Of a stretch of DNA of 64,000 nucleotides, positions 8,646-17,208 are shown piece by piece. Position 1 is the stretch's first letter. The number at the start of each line of letters is the position of its first letter. The stretch is from Vibrio metoecus. Lineage in GTDB: Bacteria > Pseudomonadota > Gammaproteobacteria > Enterobacterales > Vibrionaceae. Where the stretch lies: positions 62,001 through 126,000 of the forward strand of contig NZ_JJMN01000045.1 in the NCBI RefSeq assembly GCF_000696385.1. Reading direction: 5' to 3'. Both the position numbers and the translations under genes were made by a program. The notes beneath the pieces were generated by a model. That model was not told the DNA's origin. It searched no databases and worked only from the letters and a program-made list of their open reading frames with translations.

Positions 8646-9086
8646 ATGATCACAGAACTCACCAACGTCAATTTAATTAAAGGCAATCTCCAAGCGAACA
8701 ATAAAAAAGAAGTTTTTGCAGAGCTGGCACAAATGCTATTTGAAAATAACCGAGTCAGTAGCAAAGAGGCTTTTTTAACCGATATCGAAGCGCGTGAGGC
8801 ATTAAGTATCACATCAATGGATGGCATCGCTTATCCACATGCCAAAAGTAAGGCGGTGATTGAACCCGCGATTGCCGTAGGTGTCAAGCGTGAAGGCATT
8901 GATTATGCTGATGAAGAAGGTATCCAACCCACTCTATTTTTTATGATTGCCTCACCTGATAACGGTGCTGATCATCATATTTATGTTCTTCAAGAATTAT
9001 TCGGAAAATTTAGTGAAGATTTTATTGAAGATATTCATAACACAAAAAATGAACATCAAATTCTTAATGTTTTAATTCAAGCATAA
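8646..9086 (+). CDS. PTS EIIA, fructose/Ntr type
   Basis: Cytoplasmic phosphocarrier that takes phosphate from HPr and passes it to EIIB. 146 residues; PTS_EIIA type 2 fold with phosphorylated His65 in GIAYPHAKSKA. The family norm is GIAIPHAKS, so the Ile-to-Tyr next to the active site is unusual. MFMIASPDNGADHHIYVLQEL is typical. The EIICB gene starts 11 bases downstream, so the pair forms one transporter operon. N-terminal residues resemble the EIIA domains at 10858-12723 and 15245-17147, indicating duplication. Confidence 0.92.
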   Translation: MITELTNVNLIKGNLQANNKKEVFAELAQMLFENNRVSSKEAFLTDIEAREALSITSMDGIAYPHAKSKAVIEPAIAVGVKREGIDYADEEGIQPTLFFMIASPDNGADHHIYVLQELFGKFSEDFIEDIHNTKNEHQILNVLIQA

Positions 9087-9097
9087 GGCGTGAAATT

Positions 9098-10501
9098 ATG
9101 AGTACCCTAACCGCTCAAGCTACCAATAATAGTAGCGATTATAAAAAACTCCTCAGTACCATGAAAGGTCACCTTTTATTTGGTACATCTCATATGCTGC
9201 CATTTATTGTTGCTGGCGGTGTATTATTGGCACTTGCTGTGATGGCTTCCGGTAAAGGTGCCGTTCCTGCAGATGGCTTCCTAGCGGATATTTCCAATAT
9301 CGGTATTAAAGGCCTGGTGCTGTTCCCTATTATTTTGGGTGGTTTCATCGGTTATTCCATTGCAGACAAACCAGCTCTTGCGCCAGCCATGATCTCTTCT
9401 GGCATCATGGCGGACATGGGCGGCGGCTTCCTTGGTTGTATTGTTGCGGGCTTCATTGCCGGTGGCGTGGTATTCCAACTTAAGAAAATCCCGCTTTCTG
9501 CCAACATGACGGCGCTCGGCGCGTATTTTATCTACCCTCTACTCGGTACGCTTATCTCTGCAGGCATCGTTCTATGGGGTATCGGTGAACCAATCAAGCT
9601 GTTCATGGCTTCGATGAATGAGTTCCTCGCTTCAATGGCGGGCGCATCTAAAGTGGTATTAGGTACAATTCTTGGCGGTATGACGGCATTCGATATGGGT
9701 GGCCCAATCAACAAAGTGGCCACGCTATTTGCTCAAACTCAAGTGGATACTCAACCATGGTTGATGGGTGGTGTCGGTATCGCAATCTGTACACCGCCTC
9801 TCGGTATGGCACTAGCCACGTTCCTGTTCAAGAAAAAATTCACCAAACAAGAACAAGAAGCGGGTAAAGCAGCAGCAATCATGGGTTCTATCGGCATCTC
9901 TGAAGGCGCTATCCCGTTTGCAGCCAACGACCCAATGCGCGTTCTGCCTTCGATTGTGGCGGGTGGTATTGTCGGTTGTGTGTTCGGCTTCCTAACCGAC
10001 GTTCTATTACACGCACCATGGGGCGGCCTAATCACAGCGCCTGTATCAAGCAACATCCCAATGTACGTGGTGGGTATCGCACTAGGCTCACTAACAACCG
10101 CAGTGATCGTTGGCTTCTGGAAACCAGTTGCTGAAGAAGAAGCAGAAGACAACATCGCAGAAGCAGCACCAACGCAAGCTCAAGCGGCTCCAGCAGCAGG
10201 CGAAGGCGAGTACGACATCGTCGCAGTCACCTGTTGCCCATCTGGCGTAGCTCATACCTTTATGGCCGCCAAAGCGCTCGAAAAAGCAGGCGCTGTAGCA
10301 GGAATCAAGATCAAGGTAGAAACACAAGGCCAAAATGGCATTAAAAACCGCATCACTGACCTAGATGTCGCCAATGCGAAACTGGTTATCCTCGCTCACG
10401 ACATCCAAGTGAAAGATGCACACCGTTTTGCCAACGCGAAAGTCATCGAATGCTCTACCAAAGAAGCGATGAAAAAAGCCGCCCAACTTATCCAAGCTTA
10501 A
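9098..10501 (+). CDS. PTS EIICB, fructose family permease
   Basis: Membrane permease fused to its phosphotransfer domain, order EIIC then EIIB, 467 residues. EIIC (about 15-345) has MKGHLLFGTSHMLPFIVAGG, FDMGGPINKVATLF and the substrate-loop motif GISEGAIPFAANDP. A Pro/Ala/Gln linker (TQAQAAPAAGEGE) leads to EIIB with phospho-Cys in VAVTCCPSGVAHTFMAAKAL. It takes up a sugar with concomitant phosphorylation using the EIIA encoded upstream. The sugar is not evident; fructose or mannose-type sugars are likely. A strong terminator follows. Confidence 0.93.
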   Translation: MSTLTAQATNNSSDYKKLLSTMKGHLLFGTSHMLPFIVAGGVLLALAVMASGKGAVPADGFLADISNIGIKGLVLFPIILGGFIGYSIADKPALAPAMISSGIMADMGGGFLGCIVAGFIAGGVVFQLKKIPLSANMTALGAYFIYPLLGTLISAGIVLWGIGEPIKLFMASMNEFLASMAGASKVVLGTILGGMTAFDMGGPINKVATLFAQTQVDTQPWLMGGVGIAICTPPLGMALATFLFKKKFTKQEQEAGKAAAIMGSIGISEGAIPFAANDPMRVLPSIVAGGIVGCVFGFLTDVLLHAPWGGLITAPVSSNIPMYVVGIALGSLTTAVIVGFWKPVAEEEAEDNIAEAAPTQAQAAPAAGEGEYDIVAVTCCPSGVAHTFMAAKALEKAGAVAGIKIKVETQGQNGIKNRITDLDVANAKLVILAHDIQVKDAHRFANAKVIECSTKEAMKKAAQLIQA

Positions 10502-10522
10502 CCCTTAAGCTCCTCCCCCCCC

Positions 10523-10552
10523 AGAGCCCTTTCCCCTAAAGGGCTCTTTTTA
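10523..10552 (+). terminator. Rho-independent terminator of the EIIA-EIICB operon
   Basis: Perfect 10-bp stem AGAGCCCTTT / AAAGGGCTCT (10523-10532 and 10538-10547), CCCCT loop, followed by TTTTTAT. Confidence 0.9.
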
Positions 10553-10571
10553 TAAAAACGATGACTCCTAA

Positions 10572-10736
10572 TTTTTATTTAAAATCCAAAGCGTAATCAA
10601 AGAAGTGACCATCAACGGTAAACCACTGGATGTGTACAATACCTTCCAGCACAGCGAATTCAAAGCAGGCGGTGAACTGCACTTCGTAATGACGGCCAAC
10701 AAATCTGAGGCAATGCGGGCCAACTTTGGGCAAATA
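10572..10736 (+). pseudogene. 3' stub of a GH92-type alpha-mannosidase
   Basis: The frame reads FLFKIQSVIKEVTINGKPLD then VYNTFQHSEFKAGGELHFVM and TANKSEAMRANFGQ. This is the C-terminal end of glycoside hydrolase family 92 exo-alpha-mannosidases (YIQSxxLNGKPLD...I/EMxAGGxLxFVMxxxPN). There is a stop just upstream and no start codon or ribosome site. The frame runs on to 10820, but dropping one A near 10732 gives a stop right after NFGQ. Its original terminator survives. A mannosidase fits a neighbourhood with manA, so a mannoside-degrading gene was probably lost here. Confidence 0.6.
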
Positions 10737-10742
10737 AAAAAT

Positions 10743-10772
10743 ATGGGGAACGTCATGGTTCCCCCATTTTTA
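10743..10772 (+). terminator. Terminator left behind by the GH92 stub
   Basis: Stem ATGGGGAAC (10743-10751) pairing with GTTCCCCCAT (10758-10767, one extra C), then TTTTTAT. It lies right after the GH92 stub. Confidence 0.7.
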
Positions 10773-10857
10773 TTACGCAATAAGAAAAACGCTATAACAT
10801 TTATTCATATTGATCACTGACTAATGAATCCCCAACGAATCCATTTACCTCTAGCAC

Positions 10858-12723
10858 CTACTTGGTCATCTTCACCAAAATCGAAGCATTCACAATGGCA
10901 TCCTTGGTAGTCACATCCAACACCTTGATATGTTTAAAACGTTCGGGCTCTTTGATCGCCACATCGTGAGCGAAAATCACCAGCTTGGCTCGTTGCACAT
11001 CTTTGGCCGTGATTCGATTGATGATGCCGTTGGCGCCTTGTGTTTCTACTTTGATTTTCACTCCCGCCAGACAGGCAGCTTTTTCGAGTGATTTGGCGGC
11101 TAAAAAAGTATGTGCAACGCCCGATGGGCAAGAAGTGACTGCCAAAATATCCGCTTGCCCCTCTCCAACCACCGAGGTAAACGCAAGTGAATCCACGAGT
11201 TCATTTTCCTGTTCTTTGACCGTTTTCTTGAGTGCAATCACAATGAATGCCGTGGTCAATGCCCCCGCAATCGTACCAAGAATATATCCTAGCTTGCCAT
11301 CCACAACTGGCAGCACAATCCAGCCGCCCCAAGGGGCGTGATTGAGCACTTGAAAGAGAAAACCAATCACATTGCCAACAATACCACCCGCAATGATCGC
11401 AGGCAGCACGCGTGCGGGATCCGCCGCGGCAAAAGGAATCGCCCCTTCGCTGATGCCAATCATGCCCATAATGCCCGCCGCTTTTCCGGCTTCACGTTCA
11501 TCCCGTTTGAATTTACTTGGTGACAGTAAGGTCGCAAGCGCCATTCCCAGTGGTGGGGTACAAATCGCAATCCCCACCCCACCCATTAACCAAGGTTGGG
11601 TGTTGACTTGAGTTTGGGCAAACAGCGTAGCGACTTTATTGATTGGCCCCCCCATGTCAAAAGCGGTCATCGCCCCTAACACCGCACCGAGCACTACTTT
11701 GCCGGAATCGGCCATCGAGGCCAAAAATTGATTGAGCCACAGCATACTGCTGGCAATGGGTGAGCCGATTAACCACATCACGGCACCACAGGTCACAAAC
11801 GTACCCACTAATGGATAAATGAAAATAGAGCCTAGTGAACTCATGCTATCGGGAAGGGTGATTTTTTTCAGTTGGCGAACCACAAAGCCGGCGAAAAATC
11901 CCACGATGATCGCGCCAATAAAGCCGGTTTGATATTGGTTGATAGCAATCCAAGTACCGATCATGCCGGGGGCTAAACCGGGTTTATCGGCCATCGAGTA
12001 GGCGATATACCCTCCTAGCACCACTGTAAACAAGGTTAACCCAGCAATACCCATCTGCGCGATATCCGCCAACACGCCCTTTTCTGGCACCGCACCGTGA
12101 CCAGAAATCATCACCGACAGGGAGAGCAACACCCCACCTGCTACGATAAAGGGCATCATATGAGAAGTGCCAAACAGCAGATGTTCTTTCACACGCGCCA
12201 ACCTTTGTGCCATTGGGTTCATAGGTTGGTAATCGGCATAATCAATGGCCTGGCCAGCACTCGATTGGGCATGGTATGGGCTAATAAAAAGGGCTCGTGC
12301 CTGATCAACGTTTTCTGCCGCTTTGAGCTGCTCAACAAACCCATCTTCAATCAATTTACTGGAGATTTGTGCCAACACTTCAATATGATGATGATCTTCG
12401 CCATCCGGTGATGCCAGCATAAAAAACACATCGGAAAGCTGGCCATCCTCTGCACCATAATCAATCCCTTGGCGACTGATCCCCACCACCACAGCAGGCA
12501 ATGCCACTGCGGCACTTTTAGCGTGAGGAATTGCAATACCCTCTTCAAAGCCTGTATTTCCGATCTCTTCTCTTCGCCAAATATCGCTTAAAAATTGCTG
12601 CTTATCAGTTAATTTCCCTGCGTTATCGAGCAATTCAACCAACTCAATCAGAACGTCTTCTTTGTTGTTGGCTTTCAGATCTAAACAGATGATTTCAGGT
12701 TCGATCAGATGGGTAATATCCAC
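10858..12723 (-). CDS. PTS EIIACB, fructose/mannosylglycerate-family transporter
   Basis: Three-domain transporter of 621 residues in the order EIIA-EIIC-EIIB. EIIA (1-150) has phospho-His67 in EGIAIPHAKSAAV. EIIC (about 170-500) has VKEHLLFGTSHMMPFIVAGG, FDMGGPINKVATLF and GISEGAIPFAAADP. EIIB (about 520-621) has phospho-Cys in LAVTSCPSGVAHTFLAAKSL. It is closely related to the EIICB at 9098-10501 (near-identical EIIC motifs), suggesting tandem duplication with domain shuffling. E. coli relatives include FruAB and the mannosylglycerate permease MngA. Transcribed away from the EIIB gene at 12952, so the 228-bp gap carries divergent promoters. Confidence 0.93.
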   Translation of the reverse strand: MDITHLIEPEIICLDLKANNKEDVLIELVELLDNAGKLTDKQQFLSDIWRREEIGNTGFEEGIAIPHAKSAAVALPAVVVGISRQGIDYGAEDGQLSDVFFMLASPDGEDHHHIEVLAQISSKLIEDGFVEQLKAAENVDQARALFISPYHAQSSAGQAIDYADYQPMNPMAQRLARVKEHLLFGTSHMMPFIVAGGVLLSLSVMISGHGAVPEKGVLADIAQMGIAGLTLFTVVLGGYIAYSMADKPGLAPGMIGTWIAINQYQTGFIGAIIVGFFAGFVVRQLKKITLPDSMSSLGSIFIYPLVGTFVTCGAVMWLIGSPIASSMLWLNQFLASMADSGKVVLGAVLGAMTAFDMGGPINKVATLFAQTQVNTQPWLMGGVGIAICTPPLGMALATLLSPSKFKRDEREAGKAAGIMGMIGISEGAIPFAAADPARVLPAIIAGGIVGNVIGFLFQVLNHAPWGGWIVLPVVDGKLGYILGTIAGALTTAFIVIALKKTVKEQENELVDSLAFTSVVGEGQADILAVTSCPSGVAHTFLAAKSLEKAACLAGVKIKVETQGANGIINRITAKDVQRAKLVIFAHDVAIKEPERFKHIKVLDVTTKDAIVNASILVKMTK

Positions 12724-12951
12724 GGTTGTTTACCTTGCTGTTGTTGGAATAAGCATTGTCATCCCGATGCTCCTCGCGCACGCGCGTGGCTAGAGTAACG
12801 AGCAACACACTTTCAAGACACAGGACAAAAGATGCAATAACTGGATTAATGTAACATTCGATTTGAACTGTGAACTAGGTCTGCGCCGAAAACAGGGTAT
12901 TTGCCAAACGCTATGCTACTATCGCCGCAAAAATAAGAATGAGGAATTTCC

Positions 12952-13251
12952 ATGAAAATTGTCGCGGTCACCGCCTGCCCAACAGGCATCGCACATACTT
13001 ACATGGCGGCCGATGCACTGACCAAAGCTGCACCAAAGTACAATGTGCAGATCAAAGTGGAAACTCAAGGCGCAATGGGTATCGAGAATCTTCTGACGCC
13101 TTATGATGTCGCTCACGCCGATAAAGTGCTGATCGTTTCCGATATCAATATCGAGCAACCCGCACGTTTTGAAGGAATGAAGGTAGTCAAACTCTCTATC
13201 GAAGAAGTACTACTCAACGTTGATAAAGTCTTTCTCGTCCACTGCCGCTGA
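12952..13251 (+). CDS. Stand-alone PTS EIIB, fructose type
   Basis: 99-residue phosphocarrier: MKIVAVTACPTGIAHTYMAA with phospho-Cys9, then IKVETQGAMGIENLLT and ADKVLIVSDINIEQPARFEG. A good ribosome site (GAGGAATTTCC) precedes the ATG. The C-terminus reads VFLVHCR; dropping one T in GTCTTTCTCG would give VFSSTAADL and a slightly later stop, so the end is uncertain. The HPr-like/EIIA gene begins nine bases downstream, so the two form an operon without their own EIIC and probably serve one of the neighbouring permeases. Confidence 0.88.
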   Translation: MKIVAVTACPTGIAHTYMAADALTKAAPKYNVQIKVETQGAMGIENLLTPYDVAHADKVLIVSDINIEQPARFEGMKVVKLSIEEVLLNVDKVFLVHCR

Positions 13252-13259
13252 TCTTTAGC

Positions 13260-14039
13260 ATGATGCATGAATTCCAAGTCACTTTCTTGGTGAGTGATGT
13301 CAATGCAAGCGCCCATGTTGCCCTACCACTTTCTCGTGTCGCACGTAAGTTCAAAAGCACCCTACACATCATCAACATCACCAGAAACCGCAGTGCCGAG
13401 CTCACCAAATCCCTCGCGGTGTTACAAGTCGGGCTTCAGGATGGGGATTTATGCCAAATCACCGCGATAGGTATGGATGCAGAGCTCGCCTGTTTCGTAA
13501 TTAAAGACATGCTCTCCGCGCACTACACTGTGGTCGGATCCAAAATCAACTATGAATTTTCTAGCCATCTCGCTGAGCGTCTACCACAAATTTGCCCACC
13601 GGCCGAAGTCAAATGGCACTATGCCAAAGCACACACCGAGCTCACCAAATTTGAGTGCTTGAAAGGCTTAGCTCAGCTGATTTATCCCAGCTCTCCCGAT
13701 GAGTTAATTTTAGCTTTTATCAAACGCGAAGAGCGATCTTCCACCTGCGTCGCCCCCGGTATTGCGATTCCCCATGTGATGTTTCCAGACATTGAGCACA
13801 TTGCGGTTGCCGTGATTAAAAATGACGATGCGATGGATTGGGCATCTCAAATGGGCGAGGTACATTTAGCGATTGCTTTGGTCATGCCGAGTAAACCTAA
13901 TCGTGATCAGATCATCACTGCGACCAATTTAACGCGTAATTTACTGTGTGATCAGATGGTTGAGCGCCTACTGCTGACACGCAGCGGCGTTGATTTACAA
14001 GCGCTACTGATGTACGCCATGTCACGCCTGTTAAATTGA
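13260..14039 (+). CDS. HPr-like - EIIA fusion with a degenerate HPr active site
   Basis: 259 residues. Residues 1-95 resemble HPr in length and pattern (VARKF at 27-31; VLQVGLQDGDLCQITAIGMDAE matching the HPr LGLxxGxxVxIxAxGxDxE segment). The active-site loop reads NASAHVA where HPr has GLHARPA, so the phospho-acceptor His is replaced by Ser17, with a His two places on. Residues about 125-259 are a fructose/Ntr-type EIIA with His172 in GIAIPHVMF. The HPr half therefore probably cannot carry phosphate and may be a regulatory or docking domain. Follows the EIIB gene by nine bases; its 3' end overlaps the convergent AraC gene. Confidence 0.75.
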   Translation: MMHEFQVTFLVSDVNASAHVALPLSRVARKFKSTLHIINITRNRSAELTKSLAVLQVGLQDGDLCQITAIGMDAELACFVIKDMLSAHYTVVGSKINYEFSSHLAERLPQICPPAEVKWHYAKAHTELTKFECLKGLAQLIYPSSPDELILAFIKREERSSTCVAPGIAIPHVMFPDIEHIAVAVIKNDDAMDWASQMGEVHLAIALVMPSKPNRDQIITATNLTRNLLCDQMVERLLLTRSGVDLQALLMYAMSRLLN

Positions 14040-14873
14040 GGCGCGATAATCCGTCGGTGTGCGACCAGTACGATTTTTGAAAACGCGGCAGAAGTAATTC
14101 ACATCTTTAAACCCACAACGCAGCGCCACTTCATTGAGCTTAAAATTATATTTCTTGAGCATAAACTTGGCGCGATCCACCCTTACCCAAGTGATGTAAT
14201 CGGCCAAAGTCATATGTCCTTGCTGGCGGAACAGCCGCGATAAATGGTTGGCAGAGATACTAAAGCGCGATGCAATACTCTCACGAGTGATCGGACGGTG
14301 AAAATTCTCTTGGATATAGATACAGATCCCTTGGTAGAGATCCTGCACTCGGTTTTGTGGCTGCTCAGTAGGTGCATTCAACATAGTCTGGGTGTATTGC
14401 AATAGAGCTTGCAGCAACAGCTCATCCATCGGTTTTTTATGATTCTCACGCGCCAATGAACTAAGCGCTTCTAAAATATTATCGATGGCAAAGCCTGAGC
14501 GCGTTTGGATACTGTGTTTTTGGATATCGTAAAAGTTGGCTTCGCCTTTGCGTTTACTCACCAAACTGAGTCCCAACTGGCGGCGACCAAACAACATGCT
14601 CAACACTGAGCAATCGGTATCCCAATTCGGCTTATTCCAACAGTTAGCGGGAATAAAAAATCGCATCTCCCGCTTTTGGCGACAATTTTTGGTGATTTTA
14701 CGATCGTGACTTTCCATTTCATTAATATATTCGCCACCCAAAACTAATTCTAACCGTGGAAAATTCACCTGATAACTGAATTCAGGTGGTGTATGAAAAT
14801 CCCCCGCAAACCAAATATGATGAAATGATTCACGCTCATTGATTACCGACGAAATCAAATCATCAAATATCAT
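14031..14873 (-). CDS. AraC-family transcriptional regulator of the PTS cluster
   Basis: 280 residues. The C-terminal ~100 carry two helix-turn-helix units: ITRESIASRFSISANHLSRL and, after LADYITWVRVDRAKFMLKKY, the second at LNEVALRCGFKDVNYFCRVF with the closing GRTPTDYR. The N-terminal 160 residues have no clear cupin match but should hold the sugar-sensing domain. It is divergent from the EIIABC-manA operon across a 370-bp gap, so it probably controls that operon. Its 3' end overlaps the HPr-like/EIIA gene by nine bases. Confidence 0.9.
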   Translation of the reverse strand: MIFDDLISSVINERESFHHIWFAGDFHTPPEFSYQVNFPRLELVLGGEYINEMESHDRKITKNCRQKREMRFFIPANCWNKPNWDTDCSVLSMLFGRRQLGLSLVSKRKGEANFYDIQKHSIQTRSGFAIDNILEALSSLARENHKKPMDELLLQALLQYTQTMLNAPTEQPQNRVQDLYQGICIYIQENFHRPITRESIASRFSISANHLSRLFRQQGHMTLADYITWVRVDRAKFMLKKYNFKLNEVALRCGFKDVNYFCRVFKNRTGRTPTDYRASI

Positions 14874-15244
14874 ATCTAAACTCTCGCTTCATCACGGTAC
14901 TGTTAATAACGTCAGGTATACCTCGAATGATATCGAGTCTCCATGAACAACATCACAATCAGCCAGGAATGATACAATAATCCAGCTTTAGCACCAATTC
15001 TCTAGCACCATTTCCTATGTTGAATAATAACAAACATAATACAAATAAATGAATTATAATAATTTTACTCATAAATGATTGATTTCAAGCGAGCCAAACA
15101 CCCACACAGAGACTAAGAGATCTAAATCACACTCAAACAACACTGTTACAATCTTCCAGTGAATGTTCTATTTCTTCACTAATCAGAACAACAAAAAAAT
15201 TAAAGAATGCCTCTGATATAAAAATAAAATGTACAGAGGTCTCC
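14874..15244. promoter_or_regulatory. Divergent control region, araC-type gene / EIIABC
   Basis: 371 bp, strongly AT-rich in the middle (15000-15100). It holds a CRP-like palindrome at 15116-15131 and an AT-rich stretch immediately before the EIIABC gene, with ribosome site AGAGGTCTCC ahead of ATG 15245. No repeat operator for the AraC-type regulator could be picked out by eye. Confidence 0.6.
15116..15131 (+). promoter_or_regulatory. CRP-like binding site
   Basis: AGAGATCTAAATCACA matches the CRP consensus TGTGATCTAGATCACA at 13 of 16 positions, with the right half-site intact. It lies about 115 bases before the EIIABC start, a plausible activator position for a sugar operon. Confidence 0.45.
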
Positions 15245-17147
15245 ATGATCAACCAATTAATTAATGCCGATTTAATTCAGCTTGATCTGCAAGCGAATTC
15301 CAAACAAGCCGTATTTGAAGAACTGATAAATATCCTGCATGACCAAGGGAAAATTTCAGATAAAGCGGCTTTCTTACACGATATTCAAGCACGTGAAGAA
15401 TTAGGTAATACCGGATTTGAAGATGGTGTGGCTATTCCTCATGCCAAAAGTACGGCCGTGACTCAACCAGCCGTCGTGATTGGTGTCAGCCGACAAGGTA
15501 TCGACTATGGCGCAGAAGATGGTTTGCCATCCAAACTCTTTTTCATGATCGCCTCCCCTGATGGCGGTGATAACCACCATATTGAAGTCTTGGCAGAACT
15601 CTCTTCCAAACTGATTGAAGAAGGTTTTATCGAGGCCTTTCTCAACACCAAAAACCCAGAACAAGCACTGGCGCTATTGCTGAAAAAATCCACCTCTTCA
15701 CCAGTGGCAAACCCAGCAAAAAGCAAAGGGCTGATTATCGGTGTTACTGGTTGTCCGGCGGGTATTGCCCACACTTACCTTGCAGCAGAAGCACTGGAAA
15801 AAGGAGCAGCCGCTTTGGGTTATCAGATCAAAGTGGAAACCAACGGCTCGATTGGGGTAAAAAACAGCCCAAGCAAAGAAGACATTGAACGCGCTGAAGC
15901 CATTGTGGTGGCGTGTGACAAGCAAGTCGACATGGCTCGTTTTGCCGGAAAACGCCTCATCAAAACAAATGTGAAAGCACCAATTCGTGAATGCACAAAA
16001 GCTGATTAAAGAAACGTTAAGTGCGCCAAGTTACCGAGTAGAAAGTACGCAAACACAGTCCGTGGCCAACAAGGCCTCACAAGCCCGCTCTGATTTGTAT
16101 CGCTTTTTGATGAATGGCGTTTCACACATGATCCCATTTGTGGTGACAGGTGGACTTTTGATTGCACTGGCACTAGCGGTAGGTGGTGAGCCTACTGAAG
16201 CGGGCATGGCGATTCCGGCAGGCAGCATGTGGAACCAAATCCTCGAAGTCGGTGTTGTGGCCTTTACCTTGATGATCCCCATACTGGCTGGTTACATCGC
16301 CTACGCAATAGCCGATCGTCCTGCGCTCACTCCGGGCTTGATTGGTGGATGGATTGCCAACAACGGCTCTTTTTATGGTGCTGACGCAGGTACGGGGTTT
16401 ATTGGTGCCATTATCGCAGGCTTGCTTGTTGGTTACTTCGTTAAGTGGCTCACCTCAATCAACTACCACAAGTTCATTCAGCCACTCGTTCCGATCATGA
16501 TCGCACCAATCACCGCATCGCTATTTATTGCTGGCTTGTTCATTTTCGTTATTGGTGCGCCCATTGCGAGCTTGATGGATAGCCTCACGGCCCTATTGAC
16601 GAGCATGAGCTCAGGCAACGTCATTCTGCTCGGCATCGTACTCGGTGGTATGGCGGGTTTTGACATGGGCGGCCCCTTTAACAAAGTCGCGTTCTTGTTC
16701 TCTGTCGGCATGATTGCCAGTGGCCAAACCCAATTTATGGGTGCCATGGCCTGTGCAATTCCCGTTGCACCGCTCGGTATGGCACTAGCGACAGCGATGG
16801 GTCGTAAGCTCGAACTGTTTGAGTCTTCTGAGCTTGAAGCCGGTAAAGCCGCAGGGGCGATGGGCTTAGTCGGTATCTCTGAAGGCGCGATTCCTTTTGC
16901 GGCGCAAGATCCTATGTCGGTCATTCCGGCCAACGTGTTGGGCTCGATGGTTGCCGCTGTCATGGCATTCTCTTTTGGCATCACCAATAGCGTGGCGCAT
17001 GGCGGCCCCGTGGTTGCTCTGTTAGGTGCAATGAACTACCCACTGCTTGCCCTACTTTGTATGGCTGCCGGTGCAGCTGTCACGGCCATCACGTGTGTGA
17101 CGCTCAAAAAGATCCGTTCGCAAAAGTTTGAAGCCGCCGCGGCTTAA
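15245..17147 (+). CDS. PTS EIIABC transporter (mannose/fructose type), frameshifted
   Basis: Order EIIA-EIIB-EIIC. EIIA has phospho-His66 in DGVAIPHAKST. EIIB has phospho-Cys in GVTGCPAGIAHTYLAAEALE and the unusual VETNGSIGVKN. EIIC starts LYRFLMNGVSHMIPFVVTGG and has FDMGGPFNKVAFLF and GISEGAIPFAAQDP. As written the EIIAB part ends at 16009 (...PIRECTKAD) and EIIC is in the next frame. Deleting one A of GAATGC near 15990 gives PIRDAQKLIKETL and a single 633-residue protein. The EIIC is clearly diverged from the other two. Directly followed by manA, which implies a 6-phosphate product convertible to fructose-6-phosphate, i.e. mannose uptake. Confidence 0.9.
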
Positions 17148-17208
17148 TTCTCCCTTCCTCGTTATGGCTTGAGGATTCACTCAAGCCATCTTTCTAACGG
17201 TGACCATA

